Shown here: positions 53,919-64,000 of the stretch, piece after piece
How the letters are laid out: every line of letters begins with the position of its first letter
Position numbering within the stretch: position 1 is the first letter of the stretch
Assembly: GCA_015680685.1 (NCBI GenBank)
Contig: MNCI01029685.1
Location: 362,426-426,425 of the forward strand
Reading direction: 5' to 3'
DNA from: Gnetum montanum
Taxonomy: Eukaryota > Streptophyta > Gnetopsida > Gnetales > Gnetaceae
Length of the DNA: 64,000 nucleotides
The notes under the pieces: generated by a model
Databases searched by the model: none
The model's input: the letters and a program-made list of their open reading frames with translations, nothing else
What the model was told of the DNA's origin: nothing
Program-made: the position numbers and the translations under genes

Positions 53919-55888
53919 TGTAGCAACTGAAAACATCAGTGGCTAGAACACCAAGAGGTTGTTGGGTGAATAATTTAACCCCAGATCTATGCGAGGGTTA
54001 TGCTAAAGAAAAACAAAAGCGGGGCACCCTAAATGGTATAGTCGATCAAATAAGAACTTAATCGATGTATCTTAACCTTACGTAAATGTTTGTTTTGAAA
54101 GCGAGACACGCGAGATAAATCGATGATCAATAAATGCAAGACAGTGAAAATAGTACAAAATAACGATTATAATGAGGAAATAATAAAAAAAAACTTGGGT
54201 GAGAAAGTGCATTGCCCCAAAGTCTCGGATTTGATTCTTTGCCTTGTTTGAAAGATGTACAATAGGTCATGCAACGCTGAAGAGACACTGCTTACACTGA
54301 GCAGTATAGTCACAGTTCCTCTGCTTGTTGATCTATTTTCTGAGATGTCAAAATGCTTGACTCACATAGGGATGTTTGGAACCAAATAGAGAGCTCAAAG
54401 GTAACTAGAATGCTCAATAAAAATGCCCAACTATGCCTTCTAAAAGCCAACTATAGTGAAAAGCCAACTCTATTTGCCAAGGAGCCAATCAAGAAGCCAA
54501 CTAGCCAACGCGAAAAGCCAACAAGCCAACTACTCTTGCTAATGTAAAAAAAGCTAACCAGCCAACTACTCTTGCCAATGTCCAAAAAGCTAACCCTTTG
54601 AGCATTGTTTGCTGGGATATTTATAAGGCCAAGAGCAAGAGAGAAATGTGGTTTGGATGCCACGTGTCCTGGATTCCACAAGGTGCCATCATGTCCATAC
54701 CGTGTAGGTGTGTGATGCTGGATGTGAACTTTGTTACACTGTGACCATACCACCGGAACTGCATGTCTCAAGATCTAGTGTGCTAACAATGCAAGAAAAA
54801 ATGGAGCCTATGCTCCAGGACTATGTCTTCCCTACTCTTACGAGCAGGGTCAAGCATAGGAATAATGTTTTGGGAGCTAACCAAGGGTATGCAAGATGAA
54901 GTAAAATTACTGATTCTGCCAAGGAGATGCCAAAGTGAGGAAGATTGCTGTCAACAAGTTCTAAAGCTACCTAAAGACGTCTTGATGCTTCCATACCAGT
55001 TTTACATTACTCACACTATCGAACACCTTGTCGTAGCATAAGTGGCTACTTGCTACGCTGTGCTATGCTACATAGTGTAGCATAGCATAGCCACTGGTCT
55101 TGACTAAAATTTGCGTAGGAGCTAAAAAGCATTTATCTAAGGTTTATTCATGCTAACAATTTCAACTTTTGTCCTTTATGTCAAGTAGCTTTTGAACTCA
55201 CTGAACTCATGTTTGAAACACTTTTGCTATTTTTGCATTGTTGCTACGTTGTGCTATGCTATGTAGCATAGCACAGCATAGTAGCCAACGTATTCTACTT
55301 CTTCATTTAATCCATCATTTTCTAGTAAGAAACTTTTCTCGAGGCCTGGGGGCAAAGCGGGGCAACTGGTTTTAGAGGTCGATGTGTTACCGAGTGCAAC
55401 TTTCTTATTAGAATCACTTGGCAAGATAGGCCTTTCTACTTTGCCTTTGCTACGCTGTGCTACGCTACATAGCGTAGCATAGCGTAGCACCTTGCATTGA
55501 CTAAATCTTGACTTGCTTTGCAATCATTCTATTAATTTGCACTCAAATGCTTGAGCAAGTGTCTTTCAAGGCTTGCTATGCTGTATAGCGTAGCAAAATT
55601 CTTCACTAGAAAACTTGCCAAACTATTTTTCTCATCCCAAACACTTTCGGCAACTCCCAGCATAGTTTCTGGGTAGACTGTCAGCCGGGTCAATTGTCCA
55701 ATTGAGCAAGCTAGAGACTCCATCGGGCCTGTCGACTCTGGAAATAGAAAACTTGCTGGACTGGATAGTCCAACCTTAATGCCTACATTTTCCTGCTGAA
55801 CTATCATGACACTGCACTTGTGAAAGTCCTTGCCTAAATTCCAAGACCTTGCTGAAGCATGAGGGTCCTAAAATTTTATGGTATTTCA
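53919..55888 (-). repeat. 5' LTR of element B
   Basis: About 1970 bp, minus strand from TGAAATACC (55888) to CTACA (53919). Homologous to 30216-32173. TATA text tatttata on the plus strand at 54618-54625. Palindromic sites near 55070, 55265, 55470 and 55585. Confidence 0.92.
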
Positions 55889-55893
55889 CTACC
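55889..55893. other. Target-site duplication (right) of element B
   Basis: CTACC, identical to 30211-30215. Confidence 0.88.
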
Positions 55894-56526
55894 TTTTCTT
55901 CGGTGGTCACGGCCTCGATTGCAGTTATAATCAAAATGTCCATCTTTGTCATGCATTTTTGTTCCTTTTTCAAACCCTTTATGTCTGTTGGTATCAAAAC
56001 CTGGGTTATGGATAGTTGAGTGAAGATTCTGATACACAACTCCTTGACCGAAGTCAATGGGAGGAACATTGTTTTATGGAAAACCTCCTAAGGTAGGTTC
56101 ACCATCCTCGTTCTTACTTAGGAAATACGGGACATCCTGAGGCCACTTCCCCTTCATGGATTTGTAATGTCTCTTCTATTGTAGGTCCCTTTGACGTTGT
56201 GCCTCCATGGTTTGATAATCTCTCGAGTCATGTTCATGCACAGCGTATTCTATCTGTAAGTGTTGCATACCAATTCATGTGAGAGCACAATGAAGCATGC
56301 TTGGGATTGAGCAATCAGGAGGTAACACTATGTTACCCTCTAAATCATGCCATCGCAACTGTTCATCCTAGTGGAGGATAAAGGTAAAGTCTGGTACATA
56401 CTCATCGAGATGAGTGTATACCAAGCAAAATTGTTGGGGCACTGATGGGCCATCATGTGTATTATGCCTCCAATTATTCATTGTGTTGGACCTAGGTGGT
56501 GAAGCACTCTCATAAGAAGGAGACAT
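55894..56526 (-). pseudogene. gag of element A, N-terminal part (left of split)
   Basis: Minus strand, probable start ATG at 56526 (MSPSYESASPPRSN). Then LDEYVPDFTFILH, DEQLRWHDLEGNIVLPPD, EHDSRDYQTMEAQRQRD and NPGFDTNRHK follow. The same blocks occur in the gag at 62824 (DEYVPDFTFVFHQDEQLRW, NIVLPPDRS, HDTRDYQPTKAQRIRDE). Three TAG/TGA stops are at CAG/CGA-like sites. It stops at element B and continues at 30210. Confidence 0.8.
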
Positions 56527-56653
56527 GATTGGTTATTTAGTGCACAATACTTTTCTCTCTCTCTTTGTTTTGATGATTTTAAGATAACTAATCCTAAGGG
56601 TTCATTCTAATGATGGGAAGAATCCTAAGTTCTAATTAGTGCACAAAAAAGAA

Positions 56654-56673
56654 AGTCCCTAGCAATGGCACCA
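56654..56673 (-). other. Primer-binding site of element A (decayed)
   Basis: Minus strand tggtgccattgctagggact. It differs from the intact tggcgccgttgccggggact at 62681 by C-to-T/G-to-A type changes. Complement of the plant tRNA-Asp 3' end. Confidence 0.75.
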
Positions 56674-56674
56674 A

Positions 56675-57523
56675 TGATAAATGGCTAGGTACCCCTATGT
56701 CCAACCATACGAATATGAACATTCATGCGTGATCTAGATGAACTCCAAGGACTAGGTGCTTATGCACCTTCATCGAACAAGGATGGGTTATGTGATCATT
56801 ATCTTCCCAAGCTTACTTGTAAGGCACAATTGTATAATTAAGTAAACTTGAGGTATATGCTTTTTATGGTTTTTATATTTTATGTTCCTAGTGCTTAAAA
56901 TAAAGAAATGAAATAATTTAATAACTAATTTGATTTAACTAAACAACTATTCTCTAACTAGTCCTAACACTAGCATTTGTTCCCACTCTCCATACAAATC
57001 TTGAACTAGTGTAACACTATTGGGATTACCAAATGCTAGTCGTTACTAGGTTATCAAGTGTTCCATGTATGCTTGAAGTGGTCATACTGAGTGTGCTTAC
57101 TTGTTGAAAATTAACAAATCAATAAAAGTGACAGCAATTAACTAATGAAAGCATTGAATAACTGTAAACAACATTAAATGTAATAAATAAGCTATTCTGA
57201 ATGTTGCAAGGTTTATTACAAAGTTCACCTTTATTTCTGGACATAAGGTGTGCTCAGGTACACAATGCTCGAATAAAGATCTGTTCAATTTATGACTCCT
57301 ACTGCAGACACTCAAAAATAATTCTAACTCTGAAAAGGAAAAACTACAATAGTTCAGGTAAGGGACTAAGAAAAACTAATGCCAAACCAAGTGTGCCTAC
57401 CTCTTGTTTATAGGCAATGGGAAAGGTACCGACATCGCATATCCAATGTAGCTTGGTCGGCCCCGATATCGCGCATCTGATCTTAGGGGTCTAATATCGC
57501 AGGTCTAATAGCAGGACTCATCA
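56675..57523 (-). repeat. 5' LTR of element A
   Basis: 849 bp, homologous to 21742-22583. The outer end ACTCATCA at 57523 is intact; the inner end reads TGATAAATGG instead of TGATGAGTGG. Confidence 0.92.
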
Positions 57524-57528
57524 TTTAT
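57524..57528. other. Target-site duplication (right) of element A
   Basis: TTTAT, identical to 21737-21741. The RTE LINE text resumes immediately. Confidence 0.9.
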
Positions 57529-58400
57529 GCTATCTTTAAAATTGCATTCCATATATTCTATTTTACTTCTACTAATTTTTAATCCTTTTGATTCTAAAGC
57601 ATGTCTCTACTTCTCCATTTTAGTAGCAATATTTTCTTGAGATGTATCCACCAACACAATATCACTTGTAACTGCATACACCAAGGGTTTTCATCTTGTA
57701 TTTCCTTTGTTAATTCATTGATAATAATTGCAAATACGTATAGGCTAACTATAGATCCTTGATGTAGACCTATTATGACTTGAAAATTAGATGTTATTCC
57801 ATAAGTTGTTCTAATTTTAGTGGTAGCCCCTTCATACATGTCTTAAATTACTTTAATATATTTATCAAGGATGTTTTTCCTTCACAAGGCCCACCAAATA
57901 ATATCTATAGGCACTATGTCATCTTCTTTTTCCAAATCAATAAAGATCATATATAGAGTTTTTCTATGTTTTCAGAATTTCTCCATCACTTATCATATCA
58001 AAAATGTAGCCTCTATAGTAGATCTCCTTAGCATAAATCCAAATTAATTTTTTGTGACTATTGATTCAAGTCTAAGATGTTGCTTTATGACTCTCTTCCA
58101 AAGCTTCATAGTATAGTTCACTAACTTGATCCCTCTATAGTTTGCATAATTTTGTGTCTCCTTTCTTTTTGTAAATGGGAATAACAAATCTTTTTCTCCA
58201 ATTATTAGACATTTTTCCATCCTTCAAAATTTTGTTAAATAATCATATCAACTAAGAAACTCATATATCTCCCATTTTTTTTCAAGCTTATATAGGAATG
58301 TTATTTATTCCAACAGCTTTTCCATTTTTCATCTTTGATAAGGTTATCTTTACCTCAAAGAAAGAAATTCATTAACCAAATCAAAATGTAGTTCTTCTTC
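57524..58400 (-). pseudogene. RTE-type LINE reverse transcriptase, N-terminal and central part (right half)
   Basis: Minus strand. KMKNGKAVGINNIPI (about 58350-58300), LFNKILKDGKMSNNWRK (about 58240-58190), an FIDLEKxD-like block near 57930, then MYEGATTKIRTTYGITSNFQ (57839-57780), GLHQGSIVSLYVFAIIINELT (57760-57700) and DIVLVD (about 57660-57640, the active-site A-D-D reading TSD). It ends in LESKGLKISRSKIEYMECNF (57600-57540), which runs on into 21741. Stops throughout. Confidence 0.85.
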
Positions 58401-59800
58401 TTAGATGTATTCTCTTGGAAATTCTTCATTCAATAATTCATGAAAATAATTTTTTCACCTATCCAAAATTTCATTATCTCTTACCAAAATTCTATTATTT
58501 GCTTTCTTGATGTAATTGATATGCTCAGCGTCTTTACATTTCATGTTTATGATTTTTGCCAATTTATACATAGATTATTCTCCTTCCTTTGTTCCTAATT
58601 TCTCATAAAATCTATCCAAGGCCTTATGTTTGTCTTTGGCTACTACTACAATTGCCTCCATCTTTGTCATTTTGTATATCAACTTGTTTTCTTGGCTATC
58701 ATTTTGCTATCATTCCTTAAAGCATTTTTTTTCTTAATTTGTATAGTGTGTTAAACTTCATCACTCCATCACCATGTTTCTTTTGAGATCTATTTTTTTA
58801 CCTTTTTTTTCACCCAAAATGTTCTTTCCAATTTTCTAAATGCAACTTTCTATCTGGTCCTAAATTAAATTTGAAGAGCAATCCAAATTCCAAGTGCCTT
58901 TGTGAAATAATTTTTCTCTAAATAAGGTGATGTTATCTTCTTTCAAATTCCACTATTTTATACATTTAGTCCCTTTTCTTTTGCTACCTTTAAAGCTCTA
59001 TATAGCTAAATCCATGACTATTAGTCAGTGTTGAGTTGCAAGGCACTCTCTAGGTATGACATTGTAATGTTTACACATGGCCCAATCTCTTTTGTGTAGT
59101 AAGAAATGATCAATTTATTTTTTACCTATAACACTCTTGTATATAATTAAATATTTTGTTTTCTTCTTAAAATAAGTATTTGCAATTGTAAGGTTACCGG
59201 CACTTGTAAATTACAATAGTAAATCTCCCATATCATTGTGCTCTCCAAATTCTTATCCTACATGAATCTTATCATAACCCATTTTCATAGATTCAACATG
59301 ACCATTAAAATCCCCTCCAATGAATATGTTTTTATGCTAGAAAATTTCTTAAAGTACTTAATCCATGGAATCCCAAAAATCCCACTTAAATGAAGTTTTA
59401 AAGTTAATTTGTTGAGCATGTACGCTGATGACATTAATGATCTCATTTCCAAGCTCAAGTCTGATGTCCATAATTTGATCACCATGGTGATATACTTATA
59501 CCACTTTATCTTTGGCAGATTGATCAATGATGATGCCCACACCATTTTATTGATTTTATTTTCCTAAGTAGAAGAGTTTGTAAGCATGGCCTAAATCTTT
59601 AACTTTCTCTCCTTTCCATCTTGTTTCTTAGAGGTAGGTAATGCAAATTTTGTGTCTTTTCATGACATCGATAATTTTAGATGTCTTTTTATTGAGAGTC
59701 TCAATGTTCTGGGTTAACATCCAAAATTTCTATCCCTAGACTTACTTCTTTACCCACACCCATCCTTGATGTGGAAACCCTTTTCTACCTTTCACAACAT
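58400..59800 (-). pseudogene. RTE-type LINE endonuclease and linker
   Basis: Minus strand. VMKRHKICITYL-ETRWKG (about 59685-59625) is the endonuclease ETKW block, then YKLFYLGK, NEIINVISVHAQQINFK (about 59450-59400) matches the VxSxYAPQ block, IFIGGDFNGHVES (about 59320-59285) is the GDFNGHVG block and AYQL/IDHFLL text near 59110 matches IDYxLL. A long decayed linker leads to the RT. Start not visible; probably near 59750-59800. Confidence 0.75.
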
Positions 59801-61024
59801 CCAAGTGACAATGTTGCACATTGTTTTAGGAGGATAACCTAGCAAGCCCTTGCTCATTTTTCATAGCAACCAAGCCTTGTGACTACTATGCATCACTTCT
59901 GTAGAATACCATAAAAAATTCCAAATCCATATTTAAAAACCATGACATGAAATAAATTAGTAAAAAAAATTCAAAATAATCTATTGGGCTTTGATATTTA
60001 GTAAGATATGTTACATGTTTCAATCATGTTATTTAAGAAAACTAAACTTTAAAATCATTAAATGAAGATAGAATGTGTTCATTCCATAAAAGATATATTT
60101 TTTTATTAAAATAATAAATATATTTCAAGAGTAGTATCAATGATAATCAAGAGTGATAGTTTAGAAGAAAATGTCACACTATACAGTCATGTCACTAAAG
60201 CAAACTAAATAAGGTTTATTACCTAAAGGCTCAAGACTCACGTTACCAAGAGTCAATAGATGAGAAAAAGCCTAACAACTCTTTCAAATGTAAATAAAAC
60301 TAAATAAGGTTTGAAAATTTTCTTCCCAATTCAAAAGAGTATGTCCTTGAATCAAATAATAAGAATAGTAAAAGAATGTCCTTGTTGTCAATAGAATGAT
60401 GTCTTATGAATGGTTCTTTGCAATATTTAATTTTTCTTGATATGGTTTCCTTTTTTACATGGTAGTCTAGCTTATTAAAACATAATGGGAATGTGCATCT
60501 TGCTAAAGTGGGATCTTAAAAGGGTTGGTGAATGAGTGAAAGTCTAACCTCTTTTGAGTAGCTTCACTTGGGCTCAAACCTAGATCTTACAACTTAAGAA
60601 ACAAACACCTTACTATTACTCCAAGTCCCTCTTATTAAAAAATTGTAATAAATGTAAAATAGTAGTAGAATTTCATCTTGTCTTTTAAATAGCTTATTTT
60701 TAGAAAACCAATAGATGAGCAGTTCCTAGCTGTGGGATGAATGAAACCCAGTACATAGATCAATTACTAAAAGAATTGAAAAATATTTCAACACATCACT
60801 CATACTATAGAAGAATTCTTGAATTCAAGAAACAAGAATGACAAATGTTTTACCCTAACCTATAGGATAGATTAAGAAAAATCTAGTAGTAGTTACAATT
60901 GGGGCTAAGTATGCAATAGCAATCCAAGGGTACATTCCTAAACAAACACTATGCTCCCACTCACAACCTATGTAACAAACTACACTAACTAGAAAATGAA
61001 GAAAAATTAACTTATAAGGACCAC
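59800..61024. other. No gene recognised; decayed repeat sequence
   Basis: AT-rich, no reading frame with support. Contains a block at 60577-60635 (gggctcaaacctagatctta then accttactattactccaag) shared with 19850-19910. Confidence 0.5.
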
Positions 61025-61883
61025 TGATGAGCAACGAGGTACCCCTACGCCCAACCATATAAATCACTAAGGTGTTACACATGATCCAGTTGAATTTCGT
61101 GGACCTATAGTTATCTAATGCACTAGCTCTTCTAAGAAGTGAAATGGGTGTTGAGAATGTTCATTGTCTTCCCAATTACACTTGTGAGGTTCAAGGGTAT
61201 GGTTTAAGGTTAATTGAGATATATGATTTTTATTTATATTTTATAGATGTGGTCACCTACAACAAGAATGAAGAGTAGAGTAATTTAAAATCTAATTTGT
61301 TATTACCTATCTAGGCTAACACAAGTAACCACTCCACTTTCTTGAACACATATAGCATTGTTGGACTACCAAATGTTAAGCGTTTCTAGGTTACCAAGTA
61401 CTATATGAATGCTCGAAGTGGTCACGCTTATGTTCATTAATAATTGGAAATAAATTTCTTAACTCAAATACATTAAAGAAAATTACATGAAAATAAAATG
61501 CAATAAAGAAAATATTAAGCTATTCTCAATGCTACAAGGATTTTCAAAAAAGTTTGTTTTATTCTCATCACATTGTTGTGCTCAGGTACATCAATGCTCA
61601 AACAAAGAACTGTACAAACCTAGACTCCTTTTGTAAGCACTTAGAAAATATTCTAGCTCTAAGGAAAAGAAATAGCAACAGCTTTTCTACTTTGACTAAG
61701 AATGATTAAAGACTCACTTGAAAACTGGAGCCTAGGCATGGTCTTTATAGCCTTGGGGTATACAACCCAACATCGCGTATGTGACATTGTGTACTCGATG
61801 TCGAAACCAACATAAAATGTGACTCAACATCACGTATGCAATGTCGTGTACTCGATGTTGAAACTGACATAAATTGTGACTCA
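61025..61883 (-). repeat. Athila-type LTR, minus orientation
   Basis: Starts TGATGAGCAACGAGGTACCCC and ends ...ttgtgactca(t), about 860 bp, related to but clearly different from the element A LTRs. No primer site lies to its left, so it is a 3' LTR or solo LTR. Its right neighbour is another LTR of the same superfamily in the opposite direction. Confidence 0.75.
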
Positions 61884-61884
61884 T

Positions 61885-62679
61885 TGATGAGATGCAATAA
61901 AGATGAACTTGATTGAATAAACCTTCCAGCACGTGATTTCATTTATTGCTTTCATTTACTGCTTTCCTAGTGCGTTCAAGTACGACTTGATTACGAGCGT
62001 CTACGGGCGTGTACGACTAGTCAAGGAATCGGCTGCTTGACACAATGCATGAGTGCGACTCAATTACGAGCATTGACTACTTGGTAACCCAGTAGCGTAT
62101 TCTAGGATTCTGCGCTTGGTAATCCCAGTAGTAGTCCAATGTGTACGGCTAGTTGAGGAATCGGCTACTCATTGCTAGGCTAGAACGTGTGATAAGTACG
62201 ACTTAGTTACGAGCACCCACGGGTGTGTACGGCTAGCTAAGGAATCGGCTACTTATCACACTTAAGCTAAATAGGTGCCTCAGTACGACCACTTCGAGCA
62301 CTTGCGTTACGTGTGGCGATCCCAGTAACGATTAGCGTTTGGTAAGCTGCAGTTGCATAGTTCAGGGTGTGTCCGGTAAGTGGGAACGGATGCTGACGCT
62401 AGTTAATTTAGACTTAGACCTTAGTTAGAGTTAGCTTAGTTTCTCAACCCTTTCTCCTGGTAGCATAGAAGATAAGCCGAAAATACCAAAAAAATCACAT
62501 ACCTCAGACTTGCTTAACCATACACCGTGACACATACAAGCAAGCCTGGGAAGACAACGAACGATTAACCCCAAGTGTTTCTTGTGGCGTTAAGGCATTT
62601 AGTCTGCGGAGTTCGACCGGATCGCGCGTGCACGCTCGTATTCGTATGGTTGAGTGTAGGGGTACCTCGCCACTCATCA
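61885..62679 (+). repeat. 5' LTR of the younger Athila-like element
   Basis: 795 bp, TGATGAGATGC ... cctcgccactcatca. It holds a repeated module (gtacgactt.gttacgagc, then gtgtacggctag and aaggaatcggctactt) at 61980-62040, 62141-62170 (partial) and 62195-62256. No clear TATA box. Confidence 0.88.
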
Positions 62680-62680
62680 T

Positions 62681-62700
62681 TGGCGCCGTTGCCGGGGACT
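62681..62700 (+). other. Primer-binding site, tRNA-Asp type
   Basis: tggcgccgttgccggggact one base after the LTR. Complementary to the plant tRNA-Asp 3' end (cccggcaacggcgcca). This primer is characteristic of Athila elements. Confidence 0.85.
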
Positions 62701-62823
62701 AAGTGTTTTTACACCAATTAAACATAAGGGATATCACTCACATCGTTGTGAGCTAAACGAACCTTAAGGTTAATCAGTTAATTAAGAATGTTAATAACGG
62801 TGAAAGTTAGCACACCAATAGAA

Positions 62824-64000
62824 ATGGCTTCTTCTCACGAAATCAACTCACCTAAGGACAATACAGGAGAAAGTTAGGATCATACGCATAACCAAAATCA
62901 ACCATGTCCTTAATAATCCAAAGTCACATATACTCATCCCGATGAGTATGTGCCAGATTTTACCTTTGTTTTCCATCAAGATGAGCAACTGCGGTGGAGA
63001 GACATGCAAGGTAACATCGTGTTACCCCCAGATCGCTCTACTCCCAACATGCTTTTCCGTGCCTTGGTACAGATTGGCATGCATGAGCTGTTCGCAGAAT
63101 ACGTTTTGGATGACCATGACACAAGGGATTATCAACCCACAAAAGCCCAACGTATTCGGGACGAAAGGCAGGAGAGCTAGCATTCACTATTGAAGGGCAA
63201 GGTTCCCCACATCATTAGTGAAATAGGAGAAGAGCAACCCCTCACGATGGGTTTCTTAGAAAATGATGTTCCTCCTCCTCACTCTAGTGAAGAGGTTAGG
63301 CATCAGGGCCTTAGATCAATGATACATATTCCAGGCTTTGATCCCCGTGAGCACCAGCTGTTCACGGCAGGAACAACTACTCACACTAATGATGAACTCG
63401 TTGATCATCACAACGATCGGGGTCGAAGCAGCCGAAGAGAAGGCAAGAAACATCACCATGGTGATGGATCCCCTTCTTCTTCTCCTTCATCTCATCATTC
63501 ACACTCTCCTTCCACATCTGGGCGCAGCCACCATGAGCATAACGTGGAGAGTAAAGGTAAAAGAGATGAAATGCCTCAACAGGAAGGTCGAGAGGAGTTA
63601 GGACAAGGGCAAGGACGTAGGGAGAATAGGGAACCACCACGTAGACATCACAGACGTCATGAAAGAGATGATCATGACGAACCCCTATTCGCAACCCGAA
63701 GCATGCTTGATATTAGAGAGGCAGTTAGGATTCCCACAAGGCATTTGAAAGACAGTAGGATCAAGCGTTTGGACATAAATAATATCCCACGTTTTGAAGG
63801 GGGATACAACACTGATCCTCAGCATCATTTACAGGCATTCCACGATGCCTGTGCCTTGCAGAACATAGACAATGAATGGCAGAAACTCAAGTTATTCCCA
63901 AGGACACTACTAAAGAAGCAGAAAGCTGGTACCGGTCCTTAGAACTGAAAACCATCAGGAGGTGGAGTACGATGCTTGAATTGTTCAACAACAAATATCA
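62824..64000 (+). pseudogene. gag of the younger Athila-like element (partial)
   Basis: Probable start ATG at 62824 (MASSHEINSPKDNTGES). One frame runs to 63942, interrupted by only four stops (TAG after GES, TAA TAA near 62915, TAG at 63178); 63190-63942 is open for 250 codons. Blocks: DEYVPDFTFVFHQDEQLRW, a Ser/His-rich and Arg-rich linker (63420-63680), RLDINNIPRFEGGYNTDPQ, then a one-base slip near 63910 into AESWYRSLELKTIRRW and LELFNNKY, the gag core. The rest lies beyond the window. Gag would build the particle. Confidence 0.82.

Larger units (their letters stand above)
30216..55888 (-). mobile_element. Element B: very large Tat/Ogre-like Ty3/gypsy retrotransposon
   Basis: Minus-strand element with 5' LTR 53919-55888, primer site, gag, protease, a long interval holding an opposite-strand gene, then RT, RNase H, a second RNase H, integrase, a tandem-repeat 3' untranslated part and 3' LTR 30216-32173. 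Length 25.7 kb, or about 19.5 kb after removing the nested element C. The second RNase H (aRH) is diagnostic of the Tat lineage, and the size recalls Ogre. It sits in element A's gag with a perfect 5-bp target duplication. Confidence 0.9.
21742..57523 (-). mobile_element. Element A: Athila-like Ty3/gypsy retrotransposon with nested insertions
   Basis: A complete LTR element on the minus strand: 5' LTR 56675-57523, a decayed tRNA-Asp-type primer site, gag (56526 down to 55894, then 30210 down to about 28400), protease, RT, RNase H and integrase down to about 24640, a 2-kb region without intact ORF, and 3' LTR 21742-22583. Perfect 5-bp target duplication TTTAT. LTR ends are TGATGAG...CTCATCA. 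Without element B it is about 10.1 kb, a usual Athila size. Lineage evidence is the primer site and the integrase block GVEHKMTTLYHPQVNGQVEV. It inserted into an RTE LINE. Confidence 0.9.
61885..64000 (+). mobile_element. Younger Athila-like element, runs off the window
   Basis: 5' LTR 61885-62679, intact primer site 62681-62700, then gag from 62824 to the window edge. High CpG content compared with element A suggests less time under methylation decay. Homology with element A's gag and LTR shows the same lineage. The right end and the target duplication are outside the window. Confidence 0.85.

Noticed and set aside
63386-63694. Minus-strand frame of 102 codons
   Set aside because: Complement of the Ser/His-rich gag linker; the plus-strand frame has homology to element A's gag.

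Overview
The window looks like intergenic DNA from a large, repeat-rich seed-plant genome, possibly a gymnosperm. It is AT-rich, packed with old plant-type Ty3/gypsy elements and three different LINE lineages, and long host genes are absent. The species call is an inference. Almost every recognisable coding segment belongs to a retroelement and carries stops or frameshifts. Many of those stops are TAG or TGA where CAG or CGA would fit, as expected from deamination of methylated DNA.

Layout, left to right. 1-1930: decayed plus-strand Ty3/gypsy pol (RNase H, integrase) of chromovirus type, with an internal tandem duplication of about 320 bp. 1960-8500: AT-rich repeat debris with no gene. 9.5-12.5 kb: a plus-strand LINE that looks neither L1 nor RTE. 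12.65-13.5 kb: a short GC-richer island with a G-box, a TATA box and a small predicted spliced gene, the only plausible host gene. 14.6-19.1 kb: a plus-strand L1-type LINE split at 17.53-18.41 kb by an LTR-like insert. 19.1-21.0 kb: simple and tandem repeats.

21.2-59.8 kb is a nested stack. A minus-strand RTE LINE is cut in its reverse transcriptase by element A, an Athila-like Ty3/gypsy element (LTRs 21742-22583 and 56675-57523, target duplication TTTAT). A is cut in its gag by element B, a very large Tat/Ogre-like element (LTRs 30216-32173 and 53919-55888, target duplication CTACC/GGTAG). B is cut by element C (41581-47777, plus strand, target duplication AAGGG), a gag-only derivative of B's own family.

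The most interesting object is inside B. Between its protease and its reverse transcriptase lies about 6 kb (C removed) holding a multi-exon gene on the opposite strand. It has its own TATA box and splice sites whose phases agree over exons 2-4, and it is flanked by tandem repeats. Antisense extra ORFs are known in the Tat lineage, but the usual place is between integrase and the 3' LTR. The same gene also contains a gag zinc-knuckle segment that looks as if it came from another Ty3/gypsy lineage, and its introns share a palindromic GCTAYG-type motif with B's LTRs.

59.8-61.0 kb has no recognisable gene. At 61025-62679 two Athila-type LTRs lie head to head. The second is the 5' LTR of a younger plus-strand element with an intact tRNA-Asp-type primer site and gag running off the right edge of the window.
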